NCBI RefSeq assembly: GCF_000189635.1
Contig: NW_002476322.1
Span: 186,001 to 250,000 of the forward strand
Direction: 5' to 3'
Source of the DNA: Tetrahymena thermophila SB210
Taxonomy: Eukaryota > Ciliophora > Oligohymenophorea > Hymenostomatida > Tetrahymenidae
DNA: 64,000 nt
The notes beneath the pieces were generated by a model. It saw only the letters and a program-made list of their open reading frames with translations. It was not told where the DNA came from and did no database searches. Below are positions 23,001 through 36,300 of the stretch, one piece after another. The position numbers and the translations under genes are program-made. Each line of letters begins with the position of its first letter. The stretch's first letter is position 1.

Positions 23001-26000
23001 TTACTCTTATGTATTTATCTCAACTGTTTTGTGGAAATATGCATTTCTTTCTACAGCCTCTTTGAATCTGATGAATTAGCTAAGACAACCCATTTCTGAT
23101 TTATATAGATTAATTGGTATGGATTTGCTGTATTTGATCCTATCATTCAAAAAAGCTACATCCATTTTTTTGATATCTTTAAAGTGAAAGCTGTTCATAA
23201 ATTCTAGCATTTCCTTGCCTCTGATGTCTCTGTAAAAAAAAAAATAAGTTTAATTTAGATTTTTTTTATTTTCAATGAAATATTACGAGCTTTGGACTTT
23301 AATTGAGAACTCTGAGGCTTGTAAGTCTTTCATGACTCTGGGTAAGTGAGATATTTGTCTTTAAAATATTTTATTTATTTATTAATATTATATTGTTTTT
23401 TATTAAAAGTTTACGCTAAGTTTACTATTGCCTTTTTGTAGAGACCTTTGAAAGCTCTAATAACTTTAGAAAATGGATTGTATACACAAGTATCAGTAAA
23501 ATCACAAATTATTTTATTATCCATAATGTATTCCACTTACTCTTCGAATATTTATATTTTGAAAACTTCAAATTCAGAGGGTATAATTTAGAGGTTATCA
23601 GTAAAGTTCTAAAGCATGTTATAACTATTGCGATTATATATATATATATTTTAATTAGTATATTGAGAAATCAAATTTTTTACTTTGGAAACTCAAGCTT
23701 GAATTGCTTTGTCCTTTGCTTTACTGCAAATTGTATTATAGTTGAAAAGAAGTTGTTGTATAGATACTAATTTGCAAATAACCTGTCATGGCTTTTATAT
23801 AATAAATAGAGTTAATTTACATCAATAAATAAATTGATTATGTCTTAGGAAAAAAAAAATATTTGATCAAGTATATATTAAAATATTTATTTACTTGTAG
23901 CATTTTAGATTTAGCAAATCACACTTTGACTGAAGAATCATCTGTTTGAGATTTTCTAAATGACCGCAAAGGATGTAATCAGACATCTAATTAATTAAAT
24001 CATTTTCAATGTTAATCTCCAATTTGGGTATTTCTTCACTTTAAAAGGACTCTTACTTTTTTTATTAGTTGTTACAAATTTGGTCTAATTTAATTTCCAT
24101 CAAGCTATCATCAGAAGAAATATAAATTGTGGGAATTTGCATTTAATTATTAAAATTAATATTCGATGAAAAAAAATTTTAAGATTGTATTTATGGCTGT
24201 ATATTTTATTCAAACCTAGAAACAGAAGATTCCATTTCTGAAGAACTATCACTTTCACTTCCACTTCCGCTTTAAATATTAAATTCTTCCTCCAAATCAT
24301 CTTCATTGTAATCATAAAAATCAGTCAATGATTCCTAAAAGTATTTCTCTTAATCAATTTCTTATTCTAATTATTTTATATCATCACTCAAGTAACTGCT
24401 TTCATCAAGATCGTCTTATTCCTCCTCATCTTAAATTTCTTGCTCGTGAATACTTTCCACAATAAAGCTCTCGTCTTAGCTTCTGTCACCTTAATCTTAA
24501 AAATCGTAATCTGACTCCTCATCCTCTTCCAACTCTAGGTATTGGCTATTCTATTAATGACTTATCTATAAATCATCATCATCATCATCGTTCAAAGGAT
24601 TCAAATCTTATTAGTCTTCGTCTTCTTATATTTTTGATGCAACTAATTTTTTGTTATTCTCTTTAAGATTTTTCTTTTAAGTTTTAGACTTGCTACCTAT
24701 ATCTTCTACATACTGAGTTTTTTTAATACCCTAAATTTTTTTAGTTACAGTTTTTTTTTCCTTCGTATCGCTCTCGCTACTGTTGCTGTAAACTTCGCTT
24801 TTAATTTAGTACTTTTTTTGTTTGGTATCAGACTTTTAATTTAAATTTTGTTAAGCTGAACGATTTCTTGTATTGTTTTACTGTTACTATGTCGAGTTAA
24901 TTAACTTTTTCTATTTTTGAAGATTTATTGATTTTTTTTTCTTAGAGACTTATTTTTTATCAACCTATTCTACTACACCTACGGCCTTAAATAATTTATT
25001 TCTTTATTTTTAATTTTTAGGTGTACTTTATTTTTGAGTATTAGATTATAAATTTGATTATAATTATTGTTCTTTTTGGTCAGCTTAGCTTTTAATAGCT
25101 GCAGCAGTGCTCCTAGTTATTCTTCTGTCAGCCTCTTAATTCAAAACTACATTTACTGGCTCCATATTATTTTTTTTTTAATTTTTATTTTTTTGTAACC
25201 CATCTGTGAGCTAGTCATTATCTGAAACACAAGAGCTCAGGATTTTAGAATTTTGCGCATGTTATTCCAAAGATTACTTTTATATTGAACGAGATACTTT
25301 CTTTTTCTTTTCTATAATTATTTTATTGTTACTTATTGAATTTTTTTTAACTTTCTTGCATAATTTTGGAGATATTGCATCTAAGTCCCCATCATCATCT
25401 TTTTAAATAATAGATTATCTTTTCTTAGTATCTTATTTCAAATTTGTATTTTATTACTGAGAACAATTATATTTTTTAGCAGTACAATTTCTTGTATTAT
25501 AATGACGAACTTTATCATTATCTATATTTTCTTACAAGTCAGAACATTTATTTATTTTTTTATTAGCCGATTCTTGCTGTTAAATAGAATGTTATTCATT
25601 TAATTAACTGATCTGCATGAGGTTTAGCAGCTGATTCTTTTACTATTTCTGACTGAGCTTGCATGTTGCTTTGTATTCTTTTATTTTTTACTATACTTTT
25701 TCTTTTATAATATTAAGTCTGCTGAGTCTATTATTTCTTTTCTGCTCTATAATGGAATCTATTTGATTTAAATATGAAGTAATTAAATTTAAAAACACAA
25801 ATTAAGCTAGATACAAGTATTTATTGGTCAAAAAAAAAATATTTTCATTCAAAATATGATTGATTTACCTTTAAATTTGTCAGGAGATTCCATCCTTTAA
25901 GGCTAAGAATTTTGTAGAGATTGTTGATTACTTAGGCTGACTTGTTAATTTCCTTTGTTATTCTTCAAACTATTTGATAAGGCATTAAAGTCTTGATTAA

Positions 26001-26598
26001 TTTTGCCATTTTTTTACAAAGTTCTAAAAGAGTTTTAAACCCCTGAATTAATAATATCATTGCTTTTAATTTAATCATCTTTTATCTCTTCTACATCATC
26101 CTCTTTATCTTAAATTTAATTAATTTAAGCCTTCTTTTCAAATTAAGCCTGACTATATTGCAATTGATTGCAATTCCTCAAATGGTTAGGATAAAAATCA
26201 ATATCTTTCTAGCGATTATAGTTTAAATTGCCAATACTTACTGTAAATATTTATATTTTTTCTAGCTCACTCTTATCTATTAAGTTAATCTCCCTATATT
26301 ATTTTATAATACATGTTAATAAAGTTCATCTTCTTACTCTCTATTAAAGAGACTATCGTTTAGTTATTCAAAACAAAAAAATTTGCAAGACAAAAAAGTT
26401 TGCTTTATTAAAAATCACTGCACTAAATTGTAATAAAAGCTTATAAAAATTATCAACAGGGCTATTTAAAACAAAAGGTATCAATGATGCATAAATAAAG
26501 ATTCTTTACCTCAGCGAACGAGTAAACGATGTTTATGTAGGAAAAATATTATTTTATGGTTAAGCATATATAGGTAAGATGATTTAAAATTACTGCAT
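20069..26598 (-). CDS. Large multi-exon protein: acidic disordered N-terminus, divergent leucine-rich C-terminus
   Basis: The gene runs right to left and ends at TGA 20069-20071 (last exon ends LFHEILQEFY). Many exons of 100-300 bp in the left half are split by introns of about 50-120 bp; I did not fix every boundary. The left (C-terminal) exons encode divergent leucine-rich units, for example VEKLIMVMQKLSNVKNFDIF and CKSLKDFKIELED, of a kind common in ciliate leucine-rich families. The middle (about 24100-25800) is Asp/Glu/Ser/Lys-rich, including Asp runs. The N-terminal part (about 25870-26306) is Gln/Asn-rich and includes YPNHLRNCNQLQYSQAQFEK. The start at 26598 is inferred: ATG there, an intron of about 200 bp, then the open frame resumes in phase; a start elsewhere is possible. 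It may be a scaffold or recognition protein; no enzyme motif is seen. Confidence 0.65.
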
Positions 26599-29500
26599 TT
26601 ATTGCTATAGAAACTAAGGGTGCTGATGCATAATAATTAATAATGTTAATAATATATTAGTTTTTGATACTGAGTCTTTTATTCTTTTTTGCTTTTGATT
26701 ATTATTTACAGAAATTAAGTAATATATAATTTCAATTTGTTTTTTTATATTTTTTATAAATAATATTAAAAAATTAATTCCATCAACCATCATAATTATT
26801 TAATAGATTTTCTTCAAAACAAAAAAAAATCAATTGAGGAAATCTCATTCATTTTAAAACAAAAAAAATTAAAAAGCTAATCACAAGTAAATAAGTAAGG
26901 ACCAAACACTTCCTAAAAAATATAAGCATAATATATATGTGATTATTTAACTTATATTTTACCTAAATTATTTATTTGCCTTTTATCTCTCTCTCAAATT
27001 TAAGATGATAATTACATTTCTTACTTACTTTTGAAAAACATTTTCAAAATACTATTAATATTTTCTATTCTAAAATTAAGTATTATCTTTTTAAACTTTT
27101 TAATGTCACCTGAATTTATCTAAATTATGAATTATTTTCAACTTTTCTAATTTCCAACAATTATTTATCATTCATTCAAATCATATAAAACTCTCATTTT
27201 CTTATTTCTTTCTAAAAAATTTTACTTTACCTTCAATTTTTAAATTTCAATTTAGGGAAGAATAATTGATTGATTGATTCTATTCTAAATCAAACCTGAG
27301 TGAATAAAAAAAAAAAGGTAATAGTAATAATTTGAAAATTATTAGATTGATATCTATGAATTAAAATTAGGTTAATACCTGTACTTTTCTTTGCTCATTT
27401 AATTTGCTTAGAACTTCTTTATTTAAATTTTCTAAAACTTATTTTTAAAAAAAATATTGAAGCAAGTTCTTAGTTTGTTCCAAAAAATGATTATAATAAA
27501 CATATTATTATTTTAAAACTAATCTGCTCAAGAAGCAGTATATAAATAGTATCATGATTGCGCTTTCATTTACTTAACTAGAAAATAAAAAATAATATGG
27601 CTTGAGAAACATCTATACATTTTAATAGTTATTTTATGGAAATATCTACAACCAAAGTTTTAAATTTATAGACAGAATTAAAAATTCAATATTTTTAATC
27701 ATTTTATTTTATTGGTTATTTCATTTTTATTATTTTATCAATGAATTCATAAAAAAAAACGTTTTACGTAGATAAATTTAAAGCTTATTTTTCATATTTT
27801 ATGTTTTATTAAAAAAATTAAATATAAATTCACCAACAGCTTATTTTTTTTAAATTTCAATAGTCAAAAGTAATAAGATAAAAAAAATATACTTAATTAT
27901 GTTATCTAAGAGAATAAATATAAATTACCTTTCAGCCTTTTTTTCACAAATTTATTTTTCTTTCAAAAATTAAATAGTTTTATGAAGTAGAAATATGTTT
28001 AAGAAAGAATTATATTATATAAAAGTTTTCAAATCTCCTTAAAACAGTTTTTTAAATTAAAATTTTAAGTAATTTCTTTAAAATTATAAAATTTATCATT
28101 ATTTTGTTCTTATCTACAAAAATTTTTAAAAAGACTTTAATCAAAATTTTAGGTTAGATTGAGAAGAGTTGAATTTAAAAATTTGCATAGAAAATCAGAT
28201 ATTTATCATAATTTTTAATTTATAAATTTATAGCTTCTTAGTTTATATTAAATGTTTTTAAATATAAATAGCATTTAGTATTTAGTTAACGGCTTTTTTC
28301 TTTCTTATTTACTTTTCTATTAGTTAGTTATAAACATTAGCTATAAAAAATAGAAAAATAGGTAGATATCTTTCAAGTAAATTAAAAATTAAATTAATAT
28401 TTTATTTTTTATAATTAATTGTATTTTTTTTTCTAATACATTAAGCTTATGGTTTAAATTAGTATATTTTTTATTTAAGTAAACAGATTTAATTGCTTTT
28501 AAAATTAAATATTTATATATTGACTTAAATTTAATTTTTTTGTTAACCTTGTTTTGGCTATTTACAAACAAGTTACTTTTTATTAATTTTATAAATCCAC
28601 CAAAATAACTATTTTATTTCATTTTTTTCAGCTTTTGTTGTTAATTAGGTAAAATCTATATTTTTAAAATTGATTTATACTTAATAAATAAATTATTCTC
28701 TAATAAAATCTCTGTTTTTTAATATTAATTTTACATACTATAATGACTGACTGTTTTACTTGCAAATTTCTAATTTATTTTAAATTCTATTGATTATAAA
28801 AATCTTTAATTTTTATTTTTTCTTGTTATATTCTATTTAAAATATATTAATTACTTTTTTATATTATATATTTTAATATTTTTCTTTTCAAATTTTTATT
28901 AATTTATATTAATAAAGTTGATGTTAATCCATTCTAAAGTTAGTAATATTACCTTTTGTGTTTTAAATATTGCTAAGGAGTCATCAATTATGAAACTAAA
29001 TTTAAAAATTACAAAGATAAAATTTAAAATTTTAATAACTTAAAAAAACTTAATAAAGTAAATCTACTTTAAAATATTAGCTTATTCTAAATAGAAATTT
29101 TTATTAAATATTAATTAAAAAATAATTTAATTTTAAAAAAAAATACATTTATCCAAATTACATTACAGATACAAACTTTAATTTTAAACATTAAAATATG
29201 ATAATTGATTTAATTTTTATTGTGAAATCATTACAACAATTTATATTTACTTAACAAAAAATCTATAAATGATCTTAACTACTCCAATAAAAAGGTTTTA
29301 ATATAAAATTATAAATTAAATAAGTTTTAAAAAAAAATTAAAGACTATAATATAAATGTTCTCATCTTAATTTAAATAAAATTTTTAATAGATAATATTT
29401 TCCTAAAATTCCTAATAGTGACTAAAATATAAAAATTTTAAAATAATTTTTAATAAAGTTTAACGGTGTAAGGTATAAGACTAAAAATTGAATAAGTTCT

Positions 29501-29674
29501 AATTGTTTTTCTACGAATATAATTTATCACAAATTTCTTAAATTATTATAAGTCAATCATTGGTTTCTAAAATACTAATCAATTGAAATAAATTAATACA
29601 TTTAACAACAAACAAATAAATATATAATATCTAACAAATTAGATCAATTTCATTTACAATATTAGGTATTAGAA
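26599..29674. other. Three-kilobase AT-rich region without a gene
   Basis: I find no convincing coding frame on either strand. A 60-codon minus-strand frame at 28389-28571 is Lys/Ile/Asn-rich and looks like chance. The stretch separates a minus-strand gene (left) from a plus-strand gene (right), so it holds both divergent promoters. Confidence 0.5.
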
Positions 29675-32014
29675 ATGAAGAAGTAAGAAAGAAGAAAGAG
29701 CGCAGATTCTATACAGAATGCAGAGGGTTCTATATAAAATCTAAATGCTATTAAAGGAGATGTAGTATTTGCTTAAAATATTGCAGAAAAATCTCAGTCA
29801 GTACTAAATGATTAAGATAGCCTTCTTAACTAATAAGAAAATCAATTACTTAAGAAAGTAGGCAGTGGATAAAATAGCGGCAGTAGCTAGGCAAATATTT
29901 AATAATTTGGTAAATCAAAATCAAGATAGATGATCCATAGTAACAGCAACTTCTAAGCAAACAATTCTAATAGCCACAACCATTTATTTTTAACATCTTA
30001 AGGAAATAATAACAACACAAATAGCAGTTCTAATATAAATTTAAATGGTGGATAATATAAACATATTGATTAATTCCCTAAAATTTCAGAAGCTTACAGT
30101 TAATTAAATAATATGGTAGAGTTTTTAGAAGAAAAAGTTGATGGAGTTATTGAACGTCATGAAGCTGAATTTTTATTAGCCTATAAAAATCACATGATAA
30201 AAATACGCAAGGAATTATAAGAAATGAAAAATCGTATGGATGAGTAAGATAAAAAGTTAAAGGCGGGAGATAAAATGGACTAATTAGAGAAATAACTTTC
30301 ATGGTTTAGAGAAGAATCTCTCAAATTATATGAAAAACTTGGCTAAAAGGATAAAAGCATTACAGATTATAAGCATACTATTTAAGATCAAAAGAAAAAT
30401 ATTGAGTTTTAGGAGCAGCAAATTGCTAAACTTAATAAAAAAATCAGATTTCTAATGAGAAAAATATCTAGCAACGAAAATGTTAACTTCGATGAAAGGA
30501 GTGCTTCAATTTCAGCATAAAATTACTACTCTTCATAAGGAGTAAACAATTAGTAAGATTACTCTATTAACTATATAAGTTAAGCAAACAACAATAATTC
30601 GTTAAATGCTTAGCCAAATAATCATTACAACAGAGGAAAAGGTTCTTCTAATTCTATAGGAACAAGCAACAGCAGAAGACCTTAATCCTCTGAATATTCA
30701 ACAAGCTAGGGTAAATTTTAACAAAATCTTTTCAATTAACTTAATGGTAACAGTAACATTAATAGTTAAAATAATAACATCAACAATATAAACAATCTAA
30801 GCAGCAACAACATTTATCTTTCTAGCTTGAATCAAAACACTAGTAATAACTAATATAATTTGTTAGGAGACGTTGTGGAATAAAATGAAACTTAAAACAG
30901 TTAGGCTAACAATGATGATTTTGGTCAAAGCAAAACTAACATTATGAGAAATACAAAGGTATAATTCGGGTAATAGGCAAATAAATTTGATGGATGGATA
31001 CCTTAAAGTGATTTTATTGCTGAGATGGTTATGAAGTATGAGAATGATCAGTTAGCATTAGTTAGGGAGATTACACACATGTTTAAAGTGGAAGATGAAA
31101 AAAAATAAAAGCAGATCAAGAAATTGAAAGAAAGATTAGATAAAGTCCTGAAAGAAAAACTTACTCAAAACGTAGTCAGAAGCGACCTTGAGAACTTTTT
31201 CTTAGAGTGTATTGAAACAGTAAGAAAGTAAATAATAAAAAGAAAACCACCTCCTAAAACTGCTGAAAACTAGCTTAATTTCTACTTAACCCAAATTAAA
31301 GACTATTCAGTTTTTAGAAATGAAGATAAAATTAAAATTTTAGAATTGTTACTCTCTAACGAAAGATTGCTCATGTTTATTTATTAAAAAATTTTCCCCT
31401 AAAACTTCAATAAATTTATGAGCCAAGCATTAAACTAGACATTCTAAAACACTAATGAAAAAGACCCAATGAAGGCATTTGAAATACAAAAGCATTAATA
31501 AAACTTCAAGCAGAATGGAAAAAATATTGATACTGACTAATTGGTTCAAATGGTTGAAGAGATTTAACAATAAAATAAGGAAAGTGAGGATTAAACCATG
31601 ACAACTCCTATAAATAAGTTAAGCATTTAGCAGTAAGTGGAAAAGTTCTCTAGACCTTAGACTAGAGATATTGAGTAATATGATGTAGCAAGAGCTATAA
31701 GATAGGAGAACAAATTAGCAAACAGATAAAGACCATTTACATAACAAAATCAGCTGAACTCCAATAAGCACAACTAAACATTCGATGAGTATAATGTAAA
31801 TACGTCATTTTAAAATTAAAATAAAAGATCATCAAATAATAGTTTCTCCTTAGAATAAAATTTAAAAAATAACAATTAGCAGTAGCCTAATAATATTGCC
31901 CCTAATTCTGTAAAATTAAAGCTAAATAATCTTATAAATAATGACTTTTCTTCTCTTGGCTAACAAAAAAGAGCCTCCTTCAAAGCTAAAATCAGCTAAT
32001 ATAAAATTTATTGA
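29675..32014 (+). CDS. Coiled-coil, Q/N-rich protein of unknown function
   Basis: One exon of 780 codons, closed by TGA at 32012-32014. The first 140 residues are Ser/Asn/Gln-rich. A coiled coil follows (from about NNMVEFLEEKVDGVIERHEA through LNKKIRFLMRKIS). A Q/N-rich linker comes next, and then a second structured block at about residues 435-590: ADFIAEMV-like start, a charged helix (KQIKKLKERLDKVLKEKL), then SDLENFFLECIETVRKQIIK and FRNEDKIKILELLLSNERLL followed by MFIYQKIFP. The last block has the spacing of a helical family motif found in coiled-coil ciliary proteins, but I cannot name it. The C-terminus is again Gln/Asn-rich. No signal peptide or membrane helix. It is followed by the FAM161-family gene on the same strand. 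Confidence 0.85.
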
Positions 32015-33321
32015 AAACCAATTTAGCTATAATTAAGTGATTATAAATTGTAAATCATGATTTATTTTATATTATTATAAATTAATTTATATCTATGTAA
32101 TTAACTTCATTTTAAATTTAATTTTCAATTGAAAGATCTAATTTATTACTATATGAATTCGTATTCCAATATTTATTCATTTCATAAATATTAATTGGAA
32201 ATTTAACCTGTAAATGTTATACTTTCAATAAATTAATTTAAATTTAATATATTTTTTATTTTAATTAAGTAAGTAAGTATATTTGTCTGTAATAATTTTT
32301 ATTATTAAATTTATCCAATTAAATATAATAAATTAATTTTCTAATAAATTTTATGAATCAATCAATAATTAAAATATTATTATTTATTGTAATTTTAATT
32401 AATAAAAATTGTTTTATAATCAGGGATTATTATTAAATTTTAAAATTGGAGATAGATTCTCTTCAAAAGTGAAAAATTAATAAGAAAATTATTTTTTTAT
32501 AATTTTCTATAATCAATGTCTTAACATTATTGTCAAAAATTTATAATCAGATGGTTTTGATGACTCTATCAAAAAAACTGTTTGTTATAATTTTTTGTTT
32601 TAAAATTATTCAATTTTTATAAATAAAATGATTTAATTTTTGGATAGTTTTTGAATAAATTTAGTTATTTAGATTTATTAGAATTTGAAGTTTGATTGAA
32701 TATTAAAAAATTATTTTTTTAACTTTAAAAAGGAAAGTTGTTGTAGCATTTATTATTAAAATTTAGCAATATAAAAAACACAAATAATTTTGTTAAAAGA
32801 AATTTGAAACTGAATTGATATAGTTTGCTTTAATGTAAGACAAAGAAAGCAAAGCATTTACTTCTATTATTTAAAAATTAAATTTTTTAAAAGGATTTAA
32901 CAAAATTCAAATTTTCAATTAGGATGAATAGAGGATTGTATATTTTATATAAATAAAATCACAGCTTTTAATGAATGAATGAGTGATTGTGATTACGTTA
33001 AAGAAGGCCACTGAACAAAATGATTTATATATAAAAAATAAGACTTTAGATATGAAATATTTAAAGATTATAAAGGATTTATTGAATTAAAAAATATCAG
33101 TTCAAACAATAAACAAACAAAACACATAAATAAATTAAAATAAAAAGAAAGAAGCAAAACAAACACAATATATTCAAAGATATATTGATAATATAATTTA
33201 AAATAAGCTAAGAAGAATCAAAAATTAAAAACATAAAAGGAAGATAGACCTCTTATAAAATACATATATAATTAAAAAATCATCCTTTATAAGTAATTAG
33301 AGTCAAACAAAAGATAACTAC
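32015..33321. other. Intergenic spacer
   Basis: About 1.3 kb of AT-rich DNA between two plus-strand genes. Nothing is recognisable beyond short ATTAAT/AATGAATGA-type simple sequence. It presumably holds the promoter of the FAM161-family gene. Confidence 0.5.
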
Positions 33322-36300
33322 ATGAGTTTAGAGAATTCTCAGATGCAATAACCAGCTGATCTTGGTTCAGAAGCATCTTTTGGGCAAGAAAATATATCAA
33401 GAGATCTTCCTCATGATCCAGTAAATAAATAAATAACTAACAAATTATTTCATTTTGGAAAATAAGTAGCAAGCAATTATTTTAAAGTTTTATTTTATAA
33501 ATTATAGAATGATATATAAAGCTATCTAAGAAGCCTCAAAGAGAAACATATGGTTTAGATTGAAAGAGTCTTCGTAAGAATTCTATTTTAATTTTATTTA
33601 ATAAATATTTCATTCATTAGTTATAAGAAATTATGAGATAATTAAGATTTTATTTTAAAGATTTTTTTAATTTTATTTTTAAAAAAGCAAAATCACCATT
33701 AGAGACTTGAAGATAGCGAAAGAGAAATAAGCAATTCAATGAGGGAAATATAAATTCAATAGATAAAACGCAAGCAACAATAGGAAGAGTATTTATAGTA
33801 AGCAGAAAAGGCACGCTAGGAAGAGGATAATTTAAGAAGAATTCTAAGCATCAAGCCACAAACAGTTGAAGAAATCAAAGAAAAAGTTAAACTTTAAATG
33901 CAGCTTTAGCAAAAAGTTTCATCGTAATAAAATATTAGTTTTTCATAGAATTAAATGCACTAACTTTCTCAGTAAGCATCTAAATCTCCTCAATCAAATG
34001 TAAATCGCAAAACTCCTATCTCTAATAAATCTGCTGGTGGAGGTAAGAAGAAAGGTACACTTTGGTTTTATGAGAACAGAGAAAAGGCAGAATATGAATA
34101 CGCCCTAAGGGACTATTTAAGAGAGAAAGAGAAAAAGAAATCAATAACTCCTGCAACTCCAAAAACATTTTAGCCAATTATAATCAGACCTGAAGAAAGA
34201 AAGTTATATGATAAGGTGAAAGAAAACGAAGACTATGAAATAATGACTCCTTGTTCAGATGATCTTTCAAATTATGCTTTTGAAACAGGAAATGATATCA
34301 TGGCTAACTTTTAATCAATATTTGAAAATTCAGATAAATAAAGCAAAAAGCAGAAAAAACGTTACAGAGTCAAAGATTTCAAAGACGATGAACTTTTCTT
34401 GATTGCTTATTTCTTTTCCAAGATTCCCTAGGTAATTTAAATTATATTAATGAATGAATTTATTAAATAAAGAATATCAAATTGTTTGTTTATTAAAATA
34501 TTTTTTTTGAAATGAAAAAGTATTTTATTTGCTTGATATTATTAGATTAAATTTGAAAGCTTTAAAAAAATTTTATTTTTTAAAATTAATCTATTTTCTT
34601 TATTTTAAAGCACACTGTTGAAGGAGATGATGAAGAGGGAGATTTTGTTACTAAGGAAGATTTTGAGTAAGCTTTGATGAATAAAAGGGAAATACTTTTA
34701 CTTTATAATATAAAGCCTGAAGATTTGCATAAGGAATTGCTGAGACTTTCAACTAAAAAGGCAGGATATGTAAGCTTAAAAGAAGCTGGAGAGTTTTTAA
34801 TGAGAGATAGACAATCTTTAAGCATGGAACATTATGAAAATATTTAAAAACTAAAGCAAGATGAGAGAAAAGAGACTCTTACTGTAGCTTAGTCATTATT
34901 AACAGAAGAGCAAGTTAATATTTTGAGAGATATATTCTTAGATATTGATACTTTTGGTGAATGCAAAGTTTCGTTAAAGCAAATGATTTCCAAAGTAAAA
35001 ACTGATCATAGAACCAGGGATTGGATTGAAAAACCTATTGCATTTATAAAGCAAGTAGACAGAACTATTTTGATGGAAGACCTTTTCAGTGAATTAGAAT
35101 AATGGATGTCCTTAGGCAAAGAAGCTGAAAGAAGATAAAAAGAATATGTAGACTGGGATACTATTAAAGAGTTATTTGTAAACTATAAAAGAAAAGATAT
35201 TCCTTCTAGAGATAAAGTATTTGCAGCTCAGAGACTTCTAGGAAGATATGACTTTGGTGATACAATCGAAATTCCTAAGGATTTCTTGCAAGTTATTAAG
35301 AGCACTTTTGAGAACCTTCCTAAATATGCCTAATACTATGTTAATACTAATGATTTCATTGAAGAATTAATCAACAACAAACAATATACATTCTTTAAAA
35401 CAAAGTAAATAAATAAATCCATGATTATTCCCTTTTTTTTTATTTTGTTTAGATGATTTTATATTTAATGAATTAAAAATTTATCTAAAGATTCGTAAGA
35501 AGCAAGAAGTATATTGATTTAGAAATTGAAACTGTTGATGATGTACTTAAAAGAATGTCTCAAGAATGCGATATATATCATACTTAAGACGAAATTCTTG
35601 ACTTCTTTTCTAGAAAAGGACGTCCAAGATATTTGGCTAGAAGAATAAAGCAATAAAAGCACAAAAAAATATTGATGAAAAAGGTAGAGAAGTAGGAAGT
35701 ATAAGAAAACCAAAAAGAGGAATCGGATGATAGTTTTGAAATCGACAGATCCGAAATCAGGGAAAAAAGAAAGCAGAGAAAGGTTGCTAAGATATTACAA
35801 GGAACAGAAGAAGATGTTTAAAAGCAATTAGAAAAGAATTAGTTTATGTAACAAAAGAATTTCGGTGCTTAGTTTAAATCTGAAGATGATGATTTCATAA
35901 TCACTGTACCATAGCCCTTCAGGTTTGATAGCAGAGATAAGCAAAAATAAAAAAGCATACGTCAAAGAAGACTTGAAGAAATGCTTCAAGAAAAGCAAGA
36001 TATTGAGGATTATTATGTCTCAACAGCTACTGCATTCAGAGCTAATAAAATTCCAAATCATATTAAAGATAGACATCTGTAAATACATTCCTAAGCTGAA
36101 TATTTTTTGATTATTATTTATTTTAAATAAAATAGATGGGAAAAAATATAGCAAAAGAATGAATAGAGAAGATAGATTGTCAAGAAAGAATCTAAAGCCA
36201 TGACTTTGGCTAGAGAGAATCCATTTACTTTCTACTATCGTGATTTGTAAAAAGTAATGGAAAGAAAGAACTTTTAACCTGAATACAAATTCACACACTT

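Noticed and set aside
28389-28571. Minus-strand 60-codon ORF rich in Lys/Ile/Asn
   Set aside because: Composition matches random AT-rich sequence; no homologue-like motif, and no neighbouring exon fits.
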